From Sialis fuliginosa (taxonomy: Eukaryota; Arthropoda; Insecta; Megaloptera; Sialidae): a DNA stretch of 64,000 bases. Below are positions 53,610 through 64,000 of the stretch, in pieces. Every line of letters starts with the position of its first letter. Within the stretch, counting starts at the first letter, position 1. The stretch is taken from assembly GCA_961205875.1 (NCBI GenBank), contig OY540810.1, positions 7,874,001-7,938,000 of the forward strand. Reading direction: 5' to 3'. The notes below the pieces were generated by a model, which saw only the letters and a program-made list of their open reading frames with translations, was not told the origin of the DNA and ran no database searches. The position numbers and the translations under genes were made by a program.

Positions 53610-53945
53610 AATATACATGTCACAAATGAAGGGTTGTATATAGTTGATCTCATTCAATCTTGCGGAGTTCTAGGGATTCTAGGAGAAAAATCTACCCCCT
53701 ATTTCGCATTAGAACAAATATATTAACGATTTTGTATAACAATAATGAATATGTAGCAAAAAGGGAAAAATTCAATATTTCGCTCCACGTCACAGATGAA
53801 GGGTTGTAATTGATCTAATTCGATCCGGTGGAAATAATCCTTCGGAAGTGTGGGATTACCAGGAAAAAAATCTACCCCCTATTTAACAAAAGAGCAGAGA
53901 TACATATATTTACAATTTTGTACAGTGAATAAATAGCGAAAAAGT
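53610..53945 (+). repeat. Two tandem copies of a ~160-bp repeat unit
   Basis: Unit one starts near 53617 (GTCACAAATGAAGGGTTGTA) and unit two near 53787 (GTCACAGATGAAGGGTTGTA). Each continues with a CTCATTCAATC/CTAATTCGATC-like word, AAAAATCTACCCCCTATTT, a GATTTTGTA/AATTTTGTA word and AGCAAAAAGGGAAAA/AGCGAAAAAG. The same unit lies in the palindrome at 34.2-34.9 kb and at 33.99 kb. It may be a satellite-like component of a larger element. Confidence 0.65.
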
Positions 53946-55956
53946 TTTTAATTTTTTGTTATAGTATCATAAAAAATGTTAAATATTTGTTTGAAACCTT
54001 GTGAGCTTTAAATTATTTATTCATTTTTCACAAGCTCAGAAGTTTCAAACTAAATATTTTTATTTCGTTACAAACTATCATGTAGGTACATTCTGTAAAT
54101 TTAAATTTTATAGAAAAAAGCTGTGTTTGCGAATTATGAATTTATGTTATCATTTCTACCATATGCTGCATTGTATAAGTAATAAAATAAAAAACTTGCT
54201 CACTCTGGAAAAAGGAACAGTTTAATTAAATGCTGCGACATGTATTTCTTTATTTCTATTTTGAATACTTACATATACAGTATACATTTAAACTGTTTAA
54301 ACAGAACAAATAATATTCGCTATCGTGATTATAATATCTGCCAGCATTTGGTACACTGAAATAAATGGATAAGGTGTGTTCTATCGCACATCTGTGATAC
54401 TTTACTGGTTAAATCTCTAAACAGAAATGCGGGTATGGTGTCTTGAATTTATTATATTACTGAGGAAATAAATTTACATACCAAACGCATATCTTTTAAA
54501 TACTTTATTGAGTGAATACGAATGAATTACTGTTATGTTGTTTAAATAGTACGCACTTGAAAAGGTTCATGTTCATTTTATTTGGAACGTCCGTGTTGAT
54601 TGTTGAAGTATATAGATTTAAGGAGCGTTAATTACAATCTTTAAGAGGCGAGCGGTAAGAGGGGTTCGCTAATGCTAAAGCATTCAATTCAGTGATCATT
54701 ACCAACTGTTCAGAAACATTTTTGCGTTTTTTCTTCAAATATCTCGGTATAGTGGTTTATATAAAAAACAACTAATATTTTCTTAATTTGTATAGATGTA
54801 GCTATCGTTAAGCTTAATCGTTTTTCTTAAATTGATTTTTGACAAAATGGTGGCCCTAGAATTACATTTTTTGTTCATTCAAAAAAATATTCATTTTCAA
54901 ATTTTTGAAAAACGGTTACGCGAAAATGTTCGTTAAAAAATTAAAAATCGAACTATAAGTGTTCGAGTTTTCGTTTGGACTAATTTGAAAACCGTCGTTA
55001 CGAGAAAAACGCGATTGAAAGTTTAAGTTCATATTTATTTATCAAAAAATATAGATTACAGATTTCGAAAAAACTTGGGAGATTTAGTTGTTCGTAATTT
55101 ATAATACTGGGAATTAACATCCAGACATAAAATTCTATTTGGAAATCTACACATGCATATATGCATTGAGTTAAGTCAAAAACTAAACACCAAAATAAAT
55201 CCGTTCACGAATTCTGCACCACGCAAGTTGAATCAATACTGGCGATTCTGTGTTGTTATTTGAATATATTATCATTGCGTGACCGTTGCAGTAGTGTACA
55301 GGTAGTAGTAAGTCGCTGTGAAGAACACGGTGCCCGAGGCCCGGCACGAATTGACTTCGGGGATCAGAACATAAATTACGCAATACTTTTGCATTATCGA
55401 TGTTGAACTGATTTTACTATTTTGCATTACGCCCATCTTTCGCTGAACGAATCTGATTCTTACCTTGAAATTACCTACTATAATAATCGATAAACATTTG
55501 TAGACAACACATTTTGAATACCTTTATTTAAAAAGTGTATTTAAATTAAAGAGGTAGTCTATAAATTTAAAAATATTGATTTTTGAAGTTAAACTTCTTC
55601 AGGTACGTTTAGGATAAAATTTTAGTAATAGAACGGAAATTAAATGCACGTTGCTTGTAACAATGCGCGCGTACCATGCAACGGTAACAATTGAACACTA
55701 TAAAGTTAGGTTAGGTGTAGGTAATACAAATTTCTGTTATGATAGTCGGTAAAATAGGTTTTTAGTTTTGCATTTGCATGCTAGATGTCATTACGCCAAA
55801 GAATTATAACTTCTAACGCGCGTACTTAAGTACACCCACCCACTTTTCTTTATATTTTCTTCATAAATAGGGTTTCTATAATCCTATACCTCAATTCCAA
55901 AATTTGACGGAAGTATGAGGGCTGAGCACGTGGCAAATGTGTAGTATAGCTAGATA
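53946..55956. other. Gene-free stretch with GC-richer patch
   Basis: About 55180-55390 is GC-richer (CACGGTGCCCGAGGCCCGGC), with a short minus-strand frame that shows no similarity to known domains. About 54590-54720 is also less AT-rich. These could be regulatory or untranslated exons; there is no proof. GTTAGGTTAGG appears near 55705. Confidence 0.3.
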
Positions 55957-56523
55957 AGGTACTGACACCAGTTTTGGATATGACCCCAATAATGGCTATT
56001 TTTAAATGAAATGTACTGAATTTGAAATATTTGTTGATATTTGATTACTACCATTTCTGAATATTAATTTATATAAATTTAACATTAACATTTGATGATA
56101 ATCGACCAATAGCTGTCAAAATGGTGGAATTTAAACTAATTATTAGTATAATTTATTTATTAATTATTATATTATCATAGAAACTGCTTTACATTGTTTT
56201 AAATTTGATGATTCTTTCTTTTATATCTTTTGTGTCGTAGTACTTATCATTTTGTAATCATTAGTTAGTGTTCATCACTACGTGCTCATTACTGGTTTTA
56301 CTTTATCCATTACTGGAAGAAAAAAAATATAAACAAAATAAAAAACTATAATTTAAAAACCAAACTGTATTTGCGGACTTTGATAATTAAATTGATTAAA
56401 TAAAGAGTTACTTACTTGTTTTATTAATAACATGAGTTCATGAGAATTACAAAAAAGAAGCCCGTCAATCACAAAAACAGTAAACCTTTGCTCTTATAGC
56501 GGCCATAAGTGGTGCCAGTACCT
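55957..56523. mobile_element. AGGTACTGGCACCAG MITE family, copy 4
   Basis: The 567-bp copy starts AGGTACTGACACCAGTTTTG and ends with the complement of AGGTACTGGCACCACTTATG, flanked by TA on both sides. It shares with copy 3 a middle insertion (TAATTATTATATTATCATAG) absent from copies 1 and 2, so two subfamilies are present. Confidence 0.86.
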
Positions 56524-59064
56524 TATATTTATTTGTTCGAAACTGTTTATAAAAATGGCTGTCATAATATCTCAAGATCCACTGAACCGATTGACTTCAA
56601 ATGTCCTGTGTACAGGTATAAAGAAACGTATTGGTTTTAAAAGTCCATTCTTATTGTTAGACTAAATTCCCCCTAAATACATAATATGAAATACATGTTT
56701 GTTTTTCAAATCTAAAACACTGCATTTTTGCACATTATAAGTACAAAAATATAGTCTCTAAAGTAGGACTGTATCTGTAAGGTTGTGGACAATCTTTTTA
56801 TCAACAAGAGGAGGTCACAGCTGTTGAGTTTGAGATTTTAATCAGCTTGTTACAGGTGATTTTAGAAATAAAGGGTCAATGTTCAAACGTTTTTGCTAAA
56901 TGGCCTTATTTTTAATTTTATAAGCAATAGAACTATGTAAACATGTTGTGACGAGGGCTGCGAGTTGGAGTTGGTATGAAGACATCGACTCCGACTCCGA
57001 TGAAGGGTATTGAAAGTTATATACTTTAAAATACAAAAATATAGAATGTCCAATTAAGATATTGTGTTCTGTAACTTTGAATTTATTCAAAATTTTCATT
57101 TTTTTACAGACACTGTATAAAACATTTATATTCTATACATGAACTGTATTGGTGCATAGTTTAAACTATCCTCACATAAAACTACAAGAATAGATCTCCA
57201 AAATTAATCCCAAAATGATTTTTTAAATAATGTCTAAAAACATCAATTTAAAAAAATATTTTTTATCTCATCAATCCCTCAACGCTTTTCAAAAATATTG
57301 TACCACTGTATTTATTTTTATTTTATTTACATTGTGGCGATGAAATGCCTTGGGCTACATTTTAGTACAGTAATAGAGATTGTGACCACTAGATCAGGGG
57401 TTATTTTAAGAAAATTGTTCAATTGCATTTTTTTCCTTTTTTGCTCTACACTTACACTTTTTTATATTTTTCTTTTTACTTACAATTTTTCAACTACACA
57501 AATTACCTTTTACAACTGCACTTTCCATTTTTTGGAACTGCAGAAACAAGCTACAACTACACACTAAAATAACTCCTGCACTAGATATCGGGTTTTATTC
57601 AAAATATTCTTGAATGCATTTAAAAATAAAAAATAAAATACCTACCTTTATAAAATAAACTCATTTAATATACTCGTATCATACAAGCATGCAAGCATCA
57701 CGTCACTTTTGTGGTTAGATATTATAGCAGCATTCTTTGACAGCGATGTAAGAATGAAATTAACCGATCTTAGTTTGTACAATTAATATTTTTTCTGTTT
57801 ATAAATATTCGTAGTAAAATGATGTTACTGGAAAATCTTAAAAAAACTTCTTGCGAAATTACAACTGCAATTTATAATTTGTTGTGTAATTCGTGTACTA
57901 GCAAATATCGTGATGAGAGTTTAATTCAAATTATACTACATTTAAATTGAAAAACGACACTCATTAATAAAACTGAAAATTAATAGCGCAATTAATATGC
58001 TAATTAAAAAACACAATTGATTTAAAAAATAACGGTTGTTTAATATGCAAGTCTATTAAAATGACGAAACAAATATTAATATTTTAATTTGAATTTTTAT
58101 TCAAATTAGACTGATTTAATTAATTCTTTTTCTGCGAAAGATGATATAAGTTTCTGGTAAAAAATGTTTCCTACAAATACTAAAAAGAAAATCATAATTA
58201 TTTGATCTTTAAATGACCTTGAAATACCTCGTCAATGTCAACATTTATTTATTAAATGGAAACCTATATCTTTTATGGTATCATCTACGAAAAAAACTGT
58301 TTGAAATAAGTTTTTGTCCGACTTCAATTTTTTAACACAGTTTAACAAAATAATTAGAATTATTTGGACTTTCAAGAATCATCTTGAGAGAAAAAAGTTT
58401 AAAAAAAAACGTAATTTTTTTTGTTGTACAAATTGAAGAGCAAAAGTGAAAAACAAGTTTTGTCAGAACAAAATATATAAAACATTATATGAAACATTTT
58501 TACCAGAAACCCGTTTGAGATATTTAAAAGTTTTCGGACTTTTGGGACATCCTATATGCATATTGCATACACAAGTAGATAAATCTAAATTAGAATAATA
58601 TCAGTATATAAATCTACATTATTTATATACCGTCGTGAGAAACAGACTGACAGTAAGAAAATGCAGCATATTTTGATTGTTGTATCACATTACACATTGG
58701 GTTGTTGAATGATTGTTAATCCAACCCTGACGTGATTGCTAGCAGTAATTCAGCTTTCTACTGACCTACAGCTTCGAGGTGTATCAAGAGTGCATTGTTT
58801 GTGATACCGATCCGTACACCTACTTTAGTCAAATCATTACGTTTGTTTCTATAAATAACTTATCATTGACATTTGACTGACTAGTTATAAGGTGTTGTAC
58901 AACTAAATGAAAATCAAAACAGATAACAACTGTATAATGAACATGTGTTCATATATTTAATTATTGTGTATCCTGTCACTTTTTCACTTGGTAGTTATCA
59001 GTATTATCAAAAATGTTTTTATTTATATTTTCCTATTTGTTTGCTTAATCGGCAATTTTAACTA
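56524..59064. other. Gene-free AT-rich stretch
   Basis: There are no coding signals. About 58690-58850 is less AT-rich (GGTGTATCAAGAGTGCATTG) without further evidence. The 89-codon frame at 57298-57567 is hydrophobic, AT-driven and matches nothing I know. Confidence 0.35.
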
Positions 59065-60412
59065 AAAAAAAGTTTGCTCCGATTTTGGTTGGCCGCGTCA
59101 GGGGTAAACCATGGTTCAATTGCAAAATTCTCCAGAGTTTCTGAATTTTGCTAAATAGCGGTGTAAATAAGTAATATATAAAAAAAGTTTCAAATAAAAG
59201 TTATCCACTATAAAATTCCCTACAATCTCTATTTTGAAAAAAAATATCTGCCTTGGGAACCACGGGACTTTCTTATACCTAACCTAACCTAACCTAACAG
59301 TGAATTGTATACGTGATTCTTTGTTTATTAAAACATTTCTAACAAACTAACAAGAAAGAACAAAATCAATAATTTTATATTTATATAACAAGTGATTTTT
59401 TTTAACGTAATAACTGAAAACGGATGTTTACTCTTGTAAATGTTTGGATTTTTGAATTATTTTTGAAAAAAGAAAAAAATATTTTAGATAAAAAATGTCG
59501 AGTATGTTATTATCTATAATTTATTCCCTATACATTTTTTTCTCTGTTATAAACCATTTGAATTATAATAAATTTTTTTTCTTCAAAAATTCGTTTTTAC
59601 AAAAAAATGAATAGAACATAAATTATAGATATGGATATTACCTACATTTTTTCACTTGGCCATTTTTCTCTATTTCGCACTATTTCAGAGTAATTCGAAG
59701 AATTAAAAAATCGACGTAGGTAAACATCCGTATCCGGTTGAAAGATCGTTTTGAAAAATAGGACGTTGTCTTCCCAGCCAAAAATTAATCTTAAATATAA
59801 AATATCACCCTTTTACGATTTGTCGTATTTGAGTTACAGCGCTTACAGACAGACAGACAGACGGACACACAGACATCATGGCGAAAATAGTCAGAATGGA
59901 TTCAGGGAAGGTCAAATTAGATAATTCCGTCAAAATCCGGAGTTCGAAAAAAATCGGCTTCACTATACTTACTTATACTAATGTATATTTCATATACATG
60001 GTATAAGAAAGTAAAAACATTTGTTTATCCACTACGCTGATTAAAATGGTTGAAAACACATTTTTTTAAAGCTGTAATAACTAATAAAGTTTAAGGTTTT
60101 TTAAGTTGATACTACTGGAAAATAAACATTTTGTAGTAGATACAGAACATTTATTGAAAATAAGGACGTGATATCTTCAATTGTTTTTGTTTTTTTAAAT
60201 TGGTAAAAATGGAATTATGCTTGTTTTTGATTAACAATAAAAGTTTTTGTAAAAACCTTTTTTTTTGTAAAATTATTTGTATGTGTTCCCAAAGACTTGT
60301 GTATAATACTTTTTTAGACCGTTATTTAGTAAAAATCAGAAAATCTGAAGAATTTTGCAATTTAACCATGGTTAACCTATGACGCGGGCAACCAAAATCG
60401 GAGCAAACTTAG
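59065..60412. mobile_element. 1.35-kb element with ~85-bp terminal inverted repeats
   Basis: The left end AAGTTTGCTCCGATTTTGGT (59070-) and the complement of the right end start identically. Both continue through CGCGTCA, AACCATGGTT, AATTGCAAAATTCT and GA(T/G)TTTCTGA for about 85 bp. The interior carries a (CCTAA)4 tract, a fragment shared with 37.9-38.1 kb and an ACAGACAGACAG-containing tail. It may be a DNA element that captured, or was invaded by, a retroposon fragment. No transposase frame is visible. The boundaries are accurate to ~10 bp. Confidence 0.6.
59278..59297. repeat. Short interstitial telomere-like tract (CCTAA)4
   Basis: Four perfect CCTAA units correspond to the TTAGG telomere repeat of most insect orders. 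The tract is far too short to be a telomere. It may mark a repaired break or be chance. Confidence 0.6.
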
Positions 60413-63400
60413 GGTATTATTCTAAACCACATTTGTAACAAATCTTGTAAGTATTAAAACTGTACCTAAAAATAATCTGTTTTAGCCTTCACAGCCTGGA
60501 CTATAATAAATATAATGGATTGTTTGAAAATTCTGGAGCAAAAATGTAGCTGGTATACACGCGCCCGCACAGGGTACATGCGCTTTTATACGCCTTATAC
60601 AACTGGCACACATAGCGAATAAATAAATACACCTAAAATGGATACGAACTACGAAATTCAGTGCATCTTTACTCGGGTTTCGTAGCAATTTTAAAGGTAA
60701 TTTAATTTTTGTTTCATTTAAAGACTTCTTCATGTAGTTTTTACAATATTAAAAAAATAGTCATTTTTACCTTTGAGAGAATTCTGTAAGGAACGAAATA
60801 AATGAAAATTTACGGGTGCTAAGTCAGATGAATCAGGTGTATGGGGTAAGAGATCCCGGTAAAGTAAGGTCTGCAAGTAAACATAAAATCTGAAATCTAA
60901 CTAAATCACGTTTTATTTATTTTTTAATATAATTATAAGGATAGCGTAATGGATCATGAACAAATATAGGATTCTTGTTAAGTCAAGTTATGGAGTTTAC
61001 CAATCATTTATTTTGAAATAGCTTGTATGTGTTTGTTTTCAGACACACTGTACATACATAAATGTATATTTATATTCATAAACATTTTAAATACGTATAG
61101 AGGCAAAGCGGTCGCGAGCTATATAAGGAAAATCGCTAAATTAATCATAATTGGCAATTACGTAGCTCGTTTCGGTTACAGACAGTTGAAACTGAAAATG
61201 TCATGAATGCACTCGTGTTATTGCGTAATGATAATAACTACTGTAACAATTATGATAACTCCATTATGTAAAATAAACTCAACCCTTTAAATTGCAATTA
61301 AATTTTATCGTTATCTGTATATTATAAATATACAACGACTGTAACAATTTAACGATGTGCATTTTATGATTTCTTGTGTTTAAACAAGTGTTTGAAGATT
61401 AGTTTTCAGAATAATATTAAAAAAAGTTTTTATCTATTTTGAGGTAGGTAATGCTTGTATTATGTCGTTTTTTTATTTATTTTGAGATAGGTATTGCTTC
61501 TATTATGTCCAGTGTTAAAAAGCACTTTGAACGAGGCATCAAATCTATATGATATTTATATAGGTTAAGCACATGCGCGGTAAGTGAAGAAACATCTGCC
61601 AAGTAAATGCACAGTGCTTCCTCGTGCGGAATACACTGAAGGTAGTTAGTTATAAGAATCTTAATAAATACTTACCTATAAATTATTTAGATGAAATGCC
61701 ATTGGTTAACGGCATTAATCATTTAGTTTTTGTACAAATATTATAAAATTTATTTATCTTGAAAAAATAACAATTTTGAAATGCAAACCCCTTGATGATT
61801 TTTATTTTGGATAATCTAATATATCAAAAAATCAAGTTATGCATATGACAATAATTCAAGAATAAAAAGTGTTTGTCTTGACCATAAACGGATAGATTAA
61901 GTGGAAATTTTAAAATTGGAGATTTTGTACTTTGACAAATGGTCAGATATAGTTTTATCTTGTACGGTAAGTCACCAACTGTAAATTGAAGTACTACGGT
62001 TCTAAATTTTCACAGAATTAGTACCCCGTTGAAAATGTTGATAAAATTTCTTTGTGGTATTGGGTAGGTATAAATTAGAGTCATTTTTTTGTCAACTTAC
62101 TTTGTAGAAGTAATCAGAACCATAACATATTTCCACGTACGTCTTTGCTTTCTAAGAAATTTGGATGTTCTAATTCTTAATGTTGAAGATAAAATGTTCA
62201 GTTAAATTCTACGTCAACTGTTAAAAACATAATTTAAATACTTTAAAGCCCAAGTAAGAGATAAGAAAATGTATGAGTTAACCCTTCAACCCCACACGTA
62301 TTTAAAATTTTGTGATGAATAATGTTTCAATGTAATTATTATTACACTTGATTTAGGAATCATGCATATCATCTTCCTCTCAAGGGGTCTCAAATATAGA
62401 ATTTACATTTATTCTTTATTCTTCTGAATATTTCAAATATTGATTTTTTGTTCACTAAATGTTAACAATTTAAAATGATTTATCTAAATCACACCATGAA
62501 AATGTCGGTAGCAATATCATTATACCATTTCCCGAGGAGCCAAAAATAAATTGATATATTTTTATACGCGGCGACACCAGTAAACTGGTTAAATTTATAT
62601 ACATCGTTATAGCCCAAGGAGTACAGCTGTAGACAATAAAACGTAATAATATATCCAGTATGAGTTACACCCATTGCCTAAAACTTTGTTATTGTTATAG
62701 GGTAAATGTGGCAACCGTGGTTTACATAAGCATGTATTAAAATTTAAAGAGTTATGTACTTGTTATTAGTTATAGTACAATTGTCGTATTTTTATTTCCT
62801 ACTTAAAATTAAAATAGTTCGGGCAAGATATATACGAGTGTATGCCATAAAAGGGTTCCGAAGTACAAACTACGTGGACTGTTTGGGGCCACTTACCAGC
62901 ACCATTTTTGAGTTAGAAAAAAAATATGGTCATATTCTATTAATTTAGATGTACATTTCGACACCCCACATGCCTAGACATGAAAAAAAAATTCTATGAC
63001 ACCCCTCCCTATAATTCCAAAATTTAAAATTATATTGCTGACTTTAGTATTTGTCGTTGGTAGTCCCACCAAAGCATAATTACCAAATTTCTGTACCATA
63101 AATTCTTGCCACACGTATTAATCATGAACTTAGATCTAGTTCGTAGATGGTCCCATATAAAAACCATCAAAGTTGGGTGAAGGTGGAGGTGGTTTTTCAA
63201 AATTGTTATTTTTTTTTACAAAATATCTCAAAATTGACGCGTGTTACATGCGAATAGTATAAAATATATATAAGTATAAAAGCTTTTTTTTCTTTAAAAA
63301 AGGACAACATTTCATTGTAATTTGCAGTGGAGTCATTATAAGTTCATCTGCCAGAAATGGATTTTGCAACACGCAGTCAATGCATGTCTGGTATTACAAA

Positions 63401-64000
63401 GAATTTGCTCGTAAGTAAAAATTAAAATATTTTTGCAGGGTACCGATGTTTTTAAAACTAAATTACTGAAATCCATAGACAACATAACAGCTTTCAGTTG
63501 TATGGGAAAAACATGTAGAAAGATTTTGGTTTGCTTTTGCATGCGAGTAAATTCTTTTTATTACTGAGAATCAAAGACACAACACATCATATAACTAAGA
63601 AAATTAATTTATGATTTTTGATTATTGATCATATCAAATCTTACTAGTTCTTATGATATGGGAGATACTGAACTGTATGAATACTCCCCCCCCCCCCTTT
63701 CGACTGTACTTTAAATTAGCTTCCTCCTCTCACTCTTTTCAATAAAATTATCGATGTTGAAATTATATATTTAAATAGTTAATTAGTTTTTAACAATTTT
63801 CTTATAAAATTCAACACATTACAAGTTGTTCGAGAAGTTCGCAGGTATTTTTAAGAGATGTAAGATTATGTTGTATGTATTCTGAAAGGTGATATTTCGA
63901 CGCATTGTTAAAACATATTTATTGAGTTTTGTTTACGTGATTAAAAAAAGCGAAGATAGTGCCAAAATTCACGTTTCTTTACAAACCTTGTAAAAATTGT
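60413..64000. other. Gene-free terminal stretch with repeat fragments
   Basis: Copy 4 of repeat R1 lies at about 61586-61790 (ACATCTGCCAAGTAAATGCA). A solitary GCATGTCTGGTATTACAAAG at about 63382 resembles an end of the 42405 MITE. A 12-base C-run lies at 63686-63697. No gene is recognised in any frame. Confidence 0.4.

Noticed and set aside
59278..59297. A true telomere or chromosome end
   Set aside because: Only four units are present and ordinary sequence continues on both sides.

Overview
The window looks like a piece of an AT-rich insect nuclear genome. The evidence is spliced genes with GT-AG introns, a Raf kinase with animal-type architecture, a CCTAA (TTAGG-type) telomere-like tract, and a very dense load of small DNA transposons. 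The order cannot be fixed from sequence alone; a hemipteran or lepidopteran-like genome is a guess. No bacterial, viral or CRISPR features were seen.

Genes occupy only the first 19 kb. On the minus strand at 1100-3906 lies a complete three-exon SPOUT-class methyltransferase gene (SPOUT1/C9orf114 family). On the minus strand at 7014-12545 lies a complete three-exon gene for an eight-finger C2H2 zinc-finger protein, probably nuclear. On the plus strand at 15213-18840 lies a complete six-exon Raf kinase gene with BRS, RBD, C1, 14-3-3 sites and kinase domain, in which every intron is phase 0. The zinc-finger and Raf genes are divergently arranged, and the 2.7 kb between them is largely transposon-derived. 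A possible tiny first coding exon sits at 24401-24461. From there to 64 kb I find no convincing coding sequence, so this stretch is either intergenic or a very long intron.

The rest is a museum of short non-autonomous elements whose ends and target duplications can be read directly: hAT-like (8-bp duplications), a 9-bp-duplication family (Mutator-like or Merlin-like), PIF/Harbinger-like (TTA/TAA), piggyBac-like (TTAA), and several TA-duplicating Tc1/mariner/pogo-like families. Several are nested. A deleted mariner sits inside a MITE in the methyltransferase intron, and the third copy of that MITE (in Raf intron 1) shows the empty site. A rearranged mariner at about 39.8-41.8 kb carries both a hAT-like and a piggyBac-like insertion.

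The points most worth following are these. A MITE ends 30 bp before the Raf start codon and brings a perfect TGACGTCA (CRE) site. The Raf activation segment has alanine at the position of human BRAF V600 and is five residues longer. A 704-bp near-perfect palindrome is built from a recurrent ~160-bp unit. A 77-nt precursor-like hairpin lies at 51.9 kb. Family assignments for transposons rest on end sequence and duplication length only.
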